Source: Allodiplogaster sudhausi (Eukaryota; Nematoda; Chromadorea; Rhabditida; Diplogasteridae). From it: 64,000 nucleotides of DNA. The notes below the pieces were generated by a model, which made no database searches, was not told where the DNA came from, and saw only the letters and a list, made by a program, of their open reading frames with translations. How positions within the stretch are numbered: the stretch's first letter is position 1; each line of letters starts with the position of its first letter. Below are positions 1 to 12,027 of the stretch, in pieces. Location of the stretch: positions 1,829,501-1,893,500 of the forward strand of contig CALZFC010000062.1 in assembly GCA_945643635.1 (NCBI GenBank), given 5' to 3'. Made by a program: the position numbers and the translations under genes.

Positions 1-1180
1 TTTCTTTTTCTTTCTCTCTCTTTCTCTCAATATTTCTATTTCTCTCTTTCCCTTTCTATCTCTCTCTCTATTTCTTTATATTTCTCTCTTTCTTTATTTC
101 CTTCTTTTTCCCTTTCTATCTCTTTCTCTCTCTCTATTTCTCTATATTTCTCTCTCTCTCTCTTTATTTCCCTCTCTTTCCTTTTCTCAAATGTCTTTCT
201 CAATCCCTTTTCTCCTATCTCTCTCACTCTCTTCTCTCCCTTCTTCCTTCACGCGAATCAGCTGGTATGTGACGAAGCGGCACAGGAATGCGGACGCCGG
301 AAGAGCTCCTCCCCCTGGCACGCACTCTTGCCAAAGCTCACATATCAATGATTGGATTCATTCTCACGATCTGTCTATCTTTCTGTTGCCTCGCTCTCCC
401 TCTCTCCCCATCTCTCTCGTTTTCGCCTTCTCTTTTTCGTTCTCTCGCCGTTTCTGCCACGTTTAACAGCTCAAAGAGAGAGAGAGAGCGAGAGAATGAG
501 AGAGAATGATCCATGACAACACTCGTTCATTCTTCTCCCTCATATTCTCCATTGCTTCTCCTCTCTACGTGCCAGAACCGGTCGAGCGTCACACTTCTCC
601 GTCTGGCCCTTTGTTAGTCTTTGTCTCTCTCTCTCTCTCTCGCTCTCTCACTCTCTCCCTCTTGCTCTCTCATTCTCTCCCCTTATGAGAAACTCTCTCG
701 TTATGTTTTATTCTGCTCGATTTCGTCAAGTTTGTCCAATTTTGAGAGCTCCTTAGGCATTGAGAGCACTTCCGTGCAAGTGTTACATGTACACAACCGA
801 AGCAGCTTTCACTCACTTTCTCTGTCTCTTTCCCATCTCTCCATATCTCTCTCTCAATTTCTATCTCTCTGAAACTCTCTCTTTCATATTTCCTCGGTAT
901 TACCTTATCTTCTGTTCTTTTTAACTCTATAATGTTAACAGTCTCTCTAATATCTCTTTCCTTCTTCTCTCTTTTCTCTCTTTCCTCTCTTTATTCTCAT
1001 TCTTCTCGTTCCTCTTTGTCCGCTCTTTCTCTCATTCTCTCATTCTCTCTCTCTCTCTCTCTCTCTCCCTCTGCCCTGCCTTGACTTGTTCGACCAACTG
1101 AACCAGCCCCTTCTGACTGACACAGGCCAGCCGCTTCGGCGCGTGGTCGCTGGCGCGTTGCGGTAGTGGACGAAGAGAAA

Positions 1181-1219
<39 letters not shown>

Positions 1220-1644
1220 TAGAGGAAAGAAGACGAGATAAAGGGAATGAAGGAGAAAGAGAGAAAGACCGAGAGAAAGAGAGTGCAATGGAAAGAAACG
1301 TATGTTGAGCGATTTTCGACGCAGTCCGGTGGGTGTTCGTTCACTTGCCTTACTCGTCCCTCTGCACTCTGTCGCAGCTGGCAGAGAAAAGCAGAGGGAG
1401 AGAGGTAGAGAGTGAAAGAGTGAGAGAGGCAGAGAAGAAAGCGAGAGTGAGAGTGTCCAGTGCGCGGCCTCTTGATGTCATGCTCGGACATATCCATCAT
1501 GGAAGATGCCTAGGATCGGTCTTCCATCGACCACTTTCATTTCTTCGCTTCTCTATACCGCGTTCTCTCACTCTCTTTGTTTGTTTTACTCTCGCTCCCG
1601 CACTCTCTCCCTCTCTTCTCTTCGCTCAGTCTCTCCTTCTCATC
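1..1644. repeat. CT-rich simple-repeat flank upstream of the CCDC92-like gene
   Basis: Positions 1-190 are almost pure pyrimidine on the plus strand. CT tracts recur at about 620-690 and 1040-1075, and a long GA tract lies at about 1183-1220 with more GA up to 1450. Two short mixed-composition islands (about 250-350 and 1076-1170) have higher GC, but I could not match them to a protein. Open frames here encode only Ser/Leu or Arg/Glu runs and are repeat artefacts. The stretch presumably includes the promoter of the gene that starts at 1650. Confidence 0.7.
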
Positions 1645-1646
1645 AG
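1645..1646 (+). promoter_or_regulatory. Candidate trans-splice (SL) acceptor before the CCDC92-like start codon
   Basis: A pyrimidine-rich run ends in CATCAG, leaving only three bases before the ATG at 1650. In nematodes an AG acceptor this close to the start codon is typical of spliced-leader addition. A conventional 5' UTR intron is the alternative. Confidence 0.45.
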
Positions 1647-1649
1647 CTG

Positions 1650-4600
1650 ATGTCCACCCTCGCCGTGAAGCGGCCACCACCGCAGCCTCAGGCACCGCCG
1701 GCGACTGTGCCCGCTGGTCAGTCAGACGGTCTCTCTCTCTCTCTTTCGCTCTCTGTCTTTCTAACTCACCCTTCCCTTTACTCTGTCTCTATCTCTCTCA
1801 CTCTTCCTCTCTCCCTCTTAACAACACCTTAACAGCTCATAACAGATTTTATTTTATGATTTTCTATTGGACATTAAATATATATGGCAATTCCGATTTT
1901 TCCTCTCGGCTTTTGCTTAGAGCTGAGATTTTTCAGCGTAAAAAAAATCAAATATTAAACTAACAAATTTTCATTGACTTTGATCTTCGAGTAGCGTGTG
2001 TCAAATTCTGTACATGAATTATGGAGAGAGGGCAGGACAGAGAGAAAAAGATTGAAATACGAGCAGAAATAAAGAGAGGGAGAGATAAATAGAGCACGAC
2101 AAAGAGTAAGACAGAGAGAGAGAGAGAGAGAGAGAGTGGGGGGAGAGGGAGTAGCCCGGAAATGAAAAAGCGTGATTATTAGCCTCCAGTCTGTTTCCGG
2201 TCTCTCGCACTCCCCATTTTCAATTTCCGATGCATGTCTCTATGTGTATTGAAATGGCCACGCACAAAAGAAGAAAAGCCGAGCAGAAAAGTGTGCGACA
2301 AATCGATCGAAAGCAGAAAAGCGTGCGGCATAAGGGCTGCTGTCAATTTAGTTTTCGCTTCCCTGTGTCAAAATTCGTCATCATCGAATCTCTCTTGGGA
2401 TGTGAAGTTAGCAACCTTCTTTAGGCAATCTCTGAATCTTTTCAAACTTTTTCTCTCTCTACCTTACTTTGTCTCCTTCGCTCACTCGATCTCTTCTTTC
2501 ACTTTTGTATTTCAATATTTTATTCAATTTAGGTTAACTGACGAGGCCATCATGGATTTACGGATTTATTTTGTCTGGGTGAAATACTTGTGATGCACAT
2601 GCATATATTACATGGAGGGTATCGCCACAGTGAGGGAGACACAAGAAAAAGAGAAAGAGAGAAAGACAGAGAGAGAGAAAGAGAGAAAGACAGAAAGACA
2701 GAGAGAGAGAACGACAGAAATAATAGGAGAGCACATATTGTACATATTGTACTTTTATATTATAAATCACGATTCTAATTTTATCGAATTTCATTTCCTT
2801 CATAATTCTCTGAAACTGATGGAAGGGCAAGTGCATTAGATATTGACTTCCTGTTAGAAGTGGAGCTGGCTGACTCCATAATGAGAGAGGAAAAGAGAAC
2901 TGAGCGAAGAGTTGAAGACTCTATGAAAGGGCAAGGCAAGTATGTATGAGAGCTTTGACAAGATGCAAAGAAAATCAAGAGATTCAAAAATAGATTGAGG
3001 TAGGAAGAAAGAAAGATAGAAAGATAGCAAGAAGGATAGAAAGAAAGACAGAGAAAGAGATAGCAAGGATTGAGAGAGAACGAAAGAGGGAGAGAAAACG
3101 AGAGATAAATAAATTAATCAGAGTGGAATTGACTCCATTTTGATAAGCTTCTGTTTCTCGCTTTAGCTCTGCAATGCGATAATTGCACCTCTGACCTTTT
3201 CATCCGTTTCTATCTTTGGCTTTTTTTCCAAGCTCAAGTGCTCTTCTTGCATCCTTTTTTTCTTCTGCTAGAATTTTTTTCTCTTTATCACACTCTCTCG
3301 CCTTCTCTTCTCCAACTTTTCTCTCTCTCACTCTCACTCTCTGTCTCCCTCACTCTCACTCTCGCTGTCTCAGATAGTTCTTCCATCCCTGATCTGATTG
3401 TGAGTGCATGAGGAGAGTGCGCATGTTGTCCTCGGATCTTCATTTAGTCTCTAAGCCTAGGCTTACTCTCTTCCTGAATGACATAGTACTCACACCAGAT
3501 AAAGGATCTCTCTCTCACTACTTTATCTCTCTCAGGTTTATCTCTCTCTATACCTTATCTCCCTCTTTCTCTCTGTCTGTACCTTATCTTTCTCTTTGTC
3601 TATCACAACATGATCTACTTCGTTTTCTCCCTCTCTCTCTAACAATCTCACATCTTCCATATTTGGCCATCATCTCATCTCACTACTTGTTGTTATTCGA
3701 GTGGCGGGAGTCTAGTCGAGTTCTGTCCAATCTATGTGAGAGAGAGGATGAGAGATCGAGAATGCATAAGTAGAGAGAGAGAGAGAGAGAGCGAAAGCGA
3801 GAAGAGAGAGAGAGAAAGTGAAAGAGAGAAAGAGGGAGAGAGAGATAGAGAGAGAAAGAGACAGAGAGAGAGGAGAGAGAGACGGAGTGAGTAAGTTGAA
3901 AGAGGGTGAGATATTGTCGCCAAGTTTGTAATTGGCGTCATAATCTTCTCTATAGAAGGGGCGCAGACATCTCCCTGCGATCCCCATTGAAATAGTGAGG
4001 ATATTTATAGAAGATGACACAATCCGAGGGGGGGGGTGCCAGCTTCTCCTTCATTTACATATGTAGAATATCATTCGAAATACTAGCAGAACAAACAGCT
4101 CTCCATCCTCGAGTCAATGATTTATCATTACGGGGTTCTAATTTACATTCGCGCTTATGTTGTATCCAACTATCCCTGTGGATGCATACATTGATGAGAA
4201 GTCTTACGGTTTTGAAATTTGTGAGAGTTCCCAAATGTCCGATAAAATTGTACGTTCCTGGATAAACGCATGTCGACTTGAACTGCATATTTAGATTTAT
4301 GCACTTGCGTTTTACGATAATCAAGTTTTAAAGTCCAGATTGCCGGATTTCATGCCTCGAAAACTTTGCCACTAAAATTTTTTTAGTTACAAAAAAACTT
4401 TCCAAAAGTTCAGAAATTTCCTGCATCGATGGTTGTTGAGCGGTACTCTAAATGACTTTTTTTTGCAAAACTTTTTGTTCTTCTTCTCTCTTTCTTTTTC
4501 TTCCTCAAGAGTGTTTCAACCTGCTAACTTTTATGTAATGGTATTATTTAATCTAAATTTATTTTATTGAAAAGAAGAAATAGAAACAGAGTAATTAAAT

Positions 4601-7600
4601 TAACTTAATTTTAGGCTCCTTCTCGTGCAAGGCGGGTGCGTTTGCGCCTTCTTCCTCGTCTTCTTCCGCGGCCTCTCCGAAAGGCGCCCCTGGCACTCCT
4701 TCCACTCCTTCCCGCAATGAGTCCAGTAAACGGCAGCAACGGTCGTCTTCCTCGAGCTCCTCGCAGGGCGAGGAGAATGGCCAGGATGATCGACCGTCGT
4801 CTCTTCAGGACATTAGCACTGCGAGTTATTTTTTTAATATTTTATAGTTATCAATAAAATATGTATAATGTAAGAATAATCATATTTTGATGCTAAAGGA
4901 ATTAGTTTCCTTTCCTCAAAATCTTTTCAGAGAATTTGTAAAAAATAAATTAAAATTTTAATAAATTTAAACTGATTGTGAGCACATTAAGGCTCCCGCC
5001 ACGACCGTCCTGAGCGAGGACGAGCTGGAGAGACGCGTCGCGGTCGCGTTGCGTGCACGAGACGAAGAGTGGCGGCGGCATGAAGCAGCTCAGATCGCAT
5101 TCTTGCAGAGCGAAAGCACTGCCATGCTGCGCGGCCTGCACGGCGAGATCGACCGGCTGAGTCATCGACTCAGGGGTGAGGGAGAGACAGAGATGCACGC
5201 TGGCCCAAATTTTTTGGGCCCGGCCGGCCCTTCGGGCCCAAAATCTCGGCCCGGCCCGGCCCGCAGTTTTAGGGCCCTTGAATTTTGAGCCCGGCCGGCC
5301 CGGACCCTCGAATTTTGGGCCCGGCCTGCCCGATTTTTTTTTTTAAATTTTCCGATTATAATTTTTAATTCGTCATTTTCGTAGCGAACCTTTTTTCTTT
5401 TAACTTCCCGTTCAAAAGGCTTCTCATTTATTCCATTCTGAAACGGAATACGACTCCTGAACTGCAAAATTACTCATGATCAATAAGAGTTCAGTCGGTC
5501 ATGAGCAACACATTTGCGAAAAACCGGGCCCTATCGGGCCCTAGGTTGGGCCGGCCCGGCCCGGCCCGGCCCTAGAGGGCCTTGGAAATTTGGGCCCGGC
5601 CGGCCCTGGGCCCGGGCCGCGTGCATCTCTGGGGAGAGAGAGTGAAAGAGAGAGGAAGAGAATAGAAGGAAGTGAGAAATCAAATAATTTAATATGAAAT
5701 AAGTAAAACTGAATATGTCAATCTAAAATAAGGAAAGAGTAAATAAGCAGACGCCCGCCGCCTCCTCGACGTCGGCCACTGCGCCTCCGAGCAGCAGATG
5801 GCCGCGCGGCTCAGCGCCAGTGAAGCGCGCATCTCCGAGCTGGAGCAGCTGCTCCATGACAACGAGCGACTGCAGAGCAAGGTTAGGGTTATTATTCACT
5901 TTATTTTTATTATTTATTTAATCTTTTTTGTTCGATTTTTAAGTAAACAAACCTAATTTGTCTCAAAGAAACATATCAATAAATACATATAAAGCTGTAT
6001 AGCAAATCCGATGTAATTCATTGCGCTCATATAGAATAAATCAATAAATATATAAATTCCGTAATATAGAGTGTAATATGGTACTATAGCTATAACGAGA
6101 GGCATTTGCTGTAAAGTAGACAGAGTGCCGTAAAGTAGGAAAATGTGCGGAAGAGAAGAGTACTGTAGTTGTCATGCTGTCCTCACTGGCAGCTCCTTCT
6201 TGAGGTGACAACGGCGTTCGAGCGAATGTCCGAGCAGATCGCAGTGCAGGCAGAGCGGATTCGGCAGCAAAACTCCGAACTGCACGACCGCACCGCGACC
6301 GTGACGCAGCTCAGTAATCAGGTGCTCTATTTGTCCTTGCTTCAGCGATGAAATAAAAGCCATTATATGGAAAAAATTATGTTACCAATGATTCTATGAA
6401 TATTAATGGTAAATGGCAAATAATTTTTATCATGTCATTAACAACAACTTCACTTATCAATAATATCGATTAAATCCAATAAAAATCTATAATTCTTCAG
6501 TTACGCGCATACCGCCTCCGCGAGGCGATGTCAATTGCACAGCAACGAAGACGCGTCTCTAATCCGAACTTTGCCGGTTACTTATGATTTTTACGAAGCC
6601 AAAAAAATTCCGAAAAGGTCTCCTGGTAAGGCCATTTATAATGCTCGCAAGGCAACTATAATGAATTATGCCCAGGGGCAATGCAACGATCACAGATTAA
6701 TACAGCCACCCTAGGACTGTTTGGCTTAAAAAGATCGAGTTACCTTGTAAATCTGCGAATTTTTTTTTATCCTTGGTAAAAATAGTTTTACATTTTTATA
6801 TGCAACAAAGATGTTATTTTAATAGGGATGATAAAAAAAAAATTTTCATAATATTATTATAATTATAATTATTATCTGAAGGCTCGGCGAACGCGTCGCC
6901 ACGGCTCTCCTCGCCATCGGCTGCTCCCTCTTCCTTTTCGCCCCCTCCTCCTTCTTCGCCCTCGTCTACCAGCTCCTTCTTCAGCACACTCACCCACCCT
7001 GGCGGCGGGAGCGGCGCGCGCTTTGCTGCCATGGCCACGCGGTAAGAATGGCATTTGTATTTAAAAGAGCGCGAAAAAAGGAGCACGAAACGTACCGTAA
7101 TTCATTTCAAATAATAATCGGCGTCTCTCTAAATCACCCATGCTCTCGGAGCCCTTTTGCCAGGCGAAAAGGCGAGAATTCAATCATAAGTTTTCTGGGC
7201 TCTTTTTAGCGGCCTGGCGGGCGCGCGTCGCACGGCCGGCGGCCCTCCGCCGTCGCCGGTTCTCGCGCCTCCCGCTCTCTCCGATGCTTCAGGCAAGAAC
7301 ATTGACGGAAAGGTCAGCAAGCTGTCGCACTTTCTTCTTTTCATTTTTATCCGATTTATCGTTGCACGTTTATCCCTTAATTTTATGAGGTTCACTGAAA
7401 GTTAATTCATATGCTTACTGTTAGAAACAGTCAATAATTATGTACAGAAATCCACAAATTATCTGCAGGTTCGCATGTGAGCTAGAAATGTCTACATTTC
7501 TTTCTTTTAGCGGATAAAGAGTATTTTTATATTGATTTATTATTGCCATAAAATGAACAAATGTGAGGTGCGGCCGCAACGTCGACGATCTGCGTCGACC

Positions 7601-7654
7601 TTTTCTGCCCCGCCCTCAGCGACTTCTCGCAGCATTCCATCAGAGATCCTGTGA
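1650..7654 (+). CDS. CCDC92/CCDC74-like coiled-coil protein (9 exons, ~361 aa)
   Basis: Exons: 1650-1716, 4615-4820, 4992-5175, 5751-5881, 6193-6321, 6501-6519, 6882-7041, 7210-7312, 7568-7654; phases agree throughout and give about 361 aa. Residues 1-90 are Pro/Ser-rich. Exons 3-6 (about residues 92-242) form a coiled coil. The segment FLQSESTAMLRGLHGEIDRL (about residues 128-147) matches the FLQ-x-E-H-x-x-x-L-x-G-L-H motif at the start of the CCDC92 domain, and SELHDRTATVTQLSNQLRAY matches that domain's second conserved block. The C-terminal third is Ser/Pro-rich, as in vertebrate CCDC92 (331 aa). The molecular function of the family is poorly defined; centriole/cilium-associated roles are reported for vertebrate members. 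Introns 2 and 6 need GC donors (ACT|GCGAGT, CTCC|GCGAGG). Exon 6 is a 19-nt microexon by this model. The last acceptor (TGTGAG) is weak; a stronger one at about 7621 would give a different tail. Family call fairly confident, exact ends less so. Confidence 0.7.
1717..4614 (+). other. Intron 1 of the CCDC92-like gene, rich in GA/CT tracts
   Basis: A GT-AG intron of 2.9 kb. It contains CT and GA microsatellite runs (for example 1730-1815, 2110-2136, 2640-2722, 3000-3110, 3295-3370, 3775-3890) mixed with AT-rich unique sequence. The repeat orientation alternates. I see no convincing exon on either strand. Confidence 0.6.
5188..5631. mobile_element. hAT-like MITE (444 bp) rich in GGCCCGG
   Basis: The element begins CAGAGATGCACGC and ends GCGTGCATCTCTG, a perfect 13-bp terminal inverted repeat with the CAG...CTG ends typical of hAT transposons. 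It is flanked by an 8-bp direct repeat GGGAGAGA (5180-5187 and 5632-5639), the target-site size expected for hAT. Both ends inside the repeat are packed with GGCCCGG/GGGCCC words around an AT-rich middle. No transposase is encoded, so it is non-autonomous. It lies in intron 3 of the CCDC92-like gene. Because the flank is GA-rich, the duplication alone would be weak evidence, but it fits the inverted repeat exactly. Confidence 0.85.
7073..7165 (+). mobile_element. Copy of a short dispersed element (GGAGCACGAAAC family)
   Basis: The stretch AAGGAGCACGAAAC, followed about 40 bp later by GGCGTCTCTCTAAATCA, closely resembles the small inverted-repeat element at 15304-15420 and a third copy near 21643. 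Only the left part is clear here. It lies in intron 7 of the CCDC92-like gene. Confidence 0.5.
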
Positions 7655-9702
7655 AGTGAAGTGACAAGGCTAAATATACTGCGGAGGCTGGCTTTATTTT
7701 ATTTCATTTTTGGCCGAATTTTGCTTTAATTTTATCATAATGTAAATCTTGCTGAATGAACTGACTTAATTTAATTGATAAAAACTAGAATTAATTCTCA
7801 ATGATTTGTCGAATATTAAACATGTTCTTTCTCCAAGAACAGTATTCGAAATATTTTAATTAAAATGAATTCATTAATATGCACATAGACTTACTAATTT
7901 TAAATTCCACAGACTTGCTGGTCTTTCCACGAAGAACCAATTGAATCCGCGCCTCGCACTAAAAAGCTGCTCCCTTTTCCTACTCGTTACCATACTCTGT
8001 ACACGTCCCACTACACTGTGCCTCCACCTTGGAATGAAATCCTTGTATGCTAATAGGTCTGTAAAAAAAATTTCTATGCTTACAATTAATACATTTATAT
8101 TACTTTTTTATGCAAATTTAATAATATGTATATAGACTTTTTCTCATTCTCTTATTTTTATATGCCTATTCTCCGGTATATTAACAGTCGGGAATGACGA
8201 AGAAAATTCGTAACCAAAATGATGACTACTTACATATAACGAGTTTTCCCATTTATTTACCATAAACTGTGAATAAAGAATCCGAGTTTTGGAATTGTTT
8301 ACAAGCAGATTCAAAACTCCATGGACATCTCCAGTAAGGATGCTTTTGGGAGCTCTTACCTTTGTAGCAGAGTGAACAATGCGAAGAAATGAGTGTAATT
8401 TTTGGTCTTTTTTTCTCTTTTTTGCTTTAATTCAATAAAAAAATTTCAATTCCTTGGATATTTTAAGATTCTCGCTGATAAAATTAGGGAACATGGAAAT
8501 GTGAGCATTTAATTTTCCTACCGAATAAAGCTTACAACATGGCTTTTCGCAAGCAAATTTGGCAGCAAAAATATTCCATTTTAACAATTCGTTTTGTCTC
8601 TTTCAATCCTTCCTACACCACCATAAACAGAATGATAAGGTGGAAGGCAGGTGATTATGGACAATAAGAGAAGAAGCTTGACTCTCCTCCTTTCTGTCTT
8701 TCCATTTGTCTACCTGTCTCCTATCTCTTTCGCTTTCTCTCTCTCACTCTCGCTCTCTTTCCTTTCACCCATCTCTATCTCTCCAGCTTTCTCTGCCTGC
8801 ATTTCTCTGACGACTTCTTCACCAAGATCGATTATGTAATGTACAGACAGGAAGACGGAGATTGCAAGAATAGAAGTGTTGAGAGAGAGAGAGAGAAAGA
8901 GTCGGAATTGGAATTTGACAGGAGGAGACGGTATGTTTCAAAGAGGGCGATGGAGTGAGAGGGGAAAGAGAAAGAAGGTAGTTCAGGGAGATAGATAAGG
9001 ATAGTGAGAGGAAGAGAGAACAAGTGAGAGAGAGAGGGTGAGAGATAGAGAGAGATGGAGAGAAGGAGAATTCAAGGTCTGCTTGCTTGCGCGTCACTCC
9101 GCGACTGTTTGCCGAGTGATTCAGTCGCCTTCTCTCCTGTCGTTAACTGCATGTCGCTTGCGCCTATAGCTCTCTCTCCTCTCTCCCTGTCTTTCGCTGT
9201 CTCTGTCTCTCTCACTCTCCCTCACTCTTTCACTCTAGCACTCTCCCTCTCTCTCCCTCCTCTTCCCTCCCTGGGGCTCCCTTTGCACACCCGAGAGCCC
9301 TCTCTCACCTGCTGCTATACAACTAGGCCCAGGAAGCGTCAGTGCCTTCATGTGACACTGCTTTCCTTCTTCCTTTCCTGATTTCATTTCGGGCAGATCA
9401 ATTGATAATACTAATTTCATTTTAATCTTTACTTATTTGCTATGCAGTAATATAAACGTTGTTAATTTACGTACATGTTGCCGCGATATCCATATGAATA
9501 TATGTACATGTTTCGCAATATATTTGTTTATAATTTCTTTGAAAATAATTTCTCATCTAGCCAAAAGAGAAATATTGAGAGATTCTCAAAATAAGAAAAA
9601 GGAATAAACCGTGTAAGCGTCTCAGTAAACTTGCGCATTCTTTCTTGTCTGTATTGAAATTTAAAATGTTTTATTAAGAAGAAGAAGAAGAAGAAGAAGA
9701 AA
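7655..9702. other. Intergenic: AT-rich DNA with CT/GA tracts, no gene seen
   Basis: Sequence between the CCDC92-like gene and the four-TM gene. 7655-8640 is AT-rich and unique-looking. 8680-8810 is CT-rich, 8880-9060 GA-rich and 9160-9260 CT-rich. I found no open frame with protein-like composition. The promoter of the four-TM gene is expected in the last part. Confidence 0.6.
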
Positions 9703-11980
9703 ATGGGCTTGGCAACCGAGATGGTCATTGCCGCCGGCATCAAAATTCTCATTGTGGTCGGTCATATTTTTTTTGCATTTATTAGAACTACAAACGATTA
9801 AGTTCTAGTTAAAATGTATTTTTGATGTCAGTTCGTCATTTTTCTTTTCTCAAACATAAAAAGATGATTTTTTAAACTAATTTTCTCTGCCTCCCGTTGC
9901 CTCTTTCTCTCTGTGTGTCTCTCTCCGTCTCTCTCTCTCTCCAGTACAGTCATCTTTGCGTCTCACAACTCTCTCTAGCTTGATTGAATCCAATGAGTCT
10001 TGCATCAGCATACACATTTCCTCTGTAAGTTGATCGGTGTCCTCCAATGCATCCCCAGGGGGAATCTGACCCGAGTGCGGCTGCCTTGTCCCAGTCATCG
10101 CTACAGGGGGATACACTGCCCCCTTACATAATTCATCATATTCATGCCATTTAAATAGCGGCATCGCATCTTTCCTGCATAATTCGGCTGCTTATAGACG
10201 TATTCATACATGTTTCTGAATATTGGCTTAATATTAGCCGTCTCACACGCAACCCATTGTCCTTCATATGTACTTTACAATGTACATATGTATGTAGATT
10301 CATATCATCACACTCTCTCTGTCTCGAAATCCTTTCTCTCTCATCCTCACTCGCTCTCTCATCCTTTCTCTCTCATCCTCACTCTCTCTCTCATCCTTTC
10401 TCTCTCACCCTCACTCGCTCTCTCATCCTTTCTCTCTCATCCTCACTCTCACTCGTCCTTTCTCTCTCACCCTCACTCGCTTTCTCATCCTTTCTCTCTC
10501 ATCCTCACTCTCTCTTTCTCTCATTCTTCACGTCTCTCAGCCATTCGTTGTTGCCATTCTCGGTATCTTCCATTGACTCAGTCGATGCGTGAATCAGGGT
10601 AGAGCCTTGTGGATGTGGTGATAAACCGATACTATGAGTCATCCGTTACTAGGAAAGGAAGGCTAAGGGGGAAATAGAAGAAAAAATCAAAAGAGAGAGA
10701 ATAGAGAGAGAGATGTGGGCGTCGAGGGAAGTGAGAAGGCGAGCGAGAGAGAGAGATAACTAGTGACTTGAATAGACTTATCGTTGATTCTCCCGTTAAG
10801 TGACTGGGCCCCTATCGATGGAAAGACTCAGGCACACGCTGATAAGGGCATAGTCCGTCATGGCCTTCTTATTGTTTGAAGCGAGAGAAAGCAAAAGAGA
10901 GAAAGCGAGAGAGAAAGATAGAGAAAGAGTAAAGAAAAGAGAGTGAGATAGAGAGCAAGAAAGGGAGTGATAGGAAGAGAAATAAGGAGAGAGAGAGATA
11001 GAGTATTTGGTGGATGTACGCAATGTGCTTCAATAAACAAACACGTACATTGCCGATGAGTTCCATCTTCGCTACCTTCCTTTATTTGCTTGCTCTTACG
11101 ACTCGAGATGCGCAATGCATTAAAACCGCTTCCAGTAAACAACTTATGCACCACAGCAAAATAAATATTATATAAATATGCATATACTGATATTTAATTA
11201 TTATTAATATATTTATACATTTATGATGTACTCATATAACAGCAGTTTGGGTTGGCTCAAAACATTAAAATAAAATTGTCTACTCCGTTTATTTTCCAGC
11301 AACCTCTAATCAATATGCACTCTATTGTCAACACTATTTTGTATAAAACGTAGTTTTTATATTATCTTAAAATTATATGCATAAAAAAAATGATTTGATT
11401 GTCCACTCTGTTCAGCTCCTCGTCATCGTTGTGCTCATCCTGACAGATCCGACATACGTCACTGCATACATCTCAATCAACTATGAAGTTTATTTTTATT
11501 ATTTTTAAAGTAAATATTTATGTATGGCAAGACTATAAGATTAGTTTTGTTGACAAATGCATACAAAGAAAAAAATATAGTTTTAAAAGCATAACATATT
11601 GAATAAATTCTAAATACTCACACACCTCTTTTACAGACGTTGCTTGTCGACATTGGGGGGAAAAAAAACAAAACTTTTGAATTTATAAGTAAAAGTAATT
11701 AAATGTTGGGTTACCCGTGGAGCGGTAAAGTTGAGGAACGTTCACAAACTTCATGTAAAATCGACACGAATAAATTAAGCTTGGGCTTCTCGTTTGCTCC
11801 TCGCAAGTCCTTCCCTTTCCCAGATTGTGATCATCTACATCTTCTCCGCCCTCACTCTTCTCTACTGCATCACCTCCGTTGTTCTCTACTGCGTCCTGAA
11901 CAGAAGAGATGAAGCCGGCCTTTCCACCAATCACTCCATGGCTGTTCGTTCCACTATTCCATCTTTCTTCTCTCTTTCCT

Positions 11981-12027
<47 letters not shown>

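Larger units (their letters stand above)
9757..11415 (+). other. Intron 1 of the four-TM gene
   Basis: It holds a CT minisatellite-like block (10315-10530) with repeated CATCC/CACTC words, a GA-rich block (10690-10760 and 10880-11010) and AT-rich remainder. It also contains the antisense open frame at about 9944-10164, described separately. Confidence 0.55.

Noticed and set aside
4636..4857. Arg-rich frame MSPVNGSNGRLPRAPRRARR... over CCDC92-like exon 2
   Set aside because: It also reaches a GT in phase, but the Ser/Pro-rich frame connects in phase to exon 1 at 1650-1716 and to exon 3 through a GCGAGT donor of the kind used elsewhere in the window.
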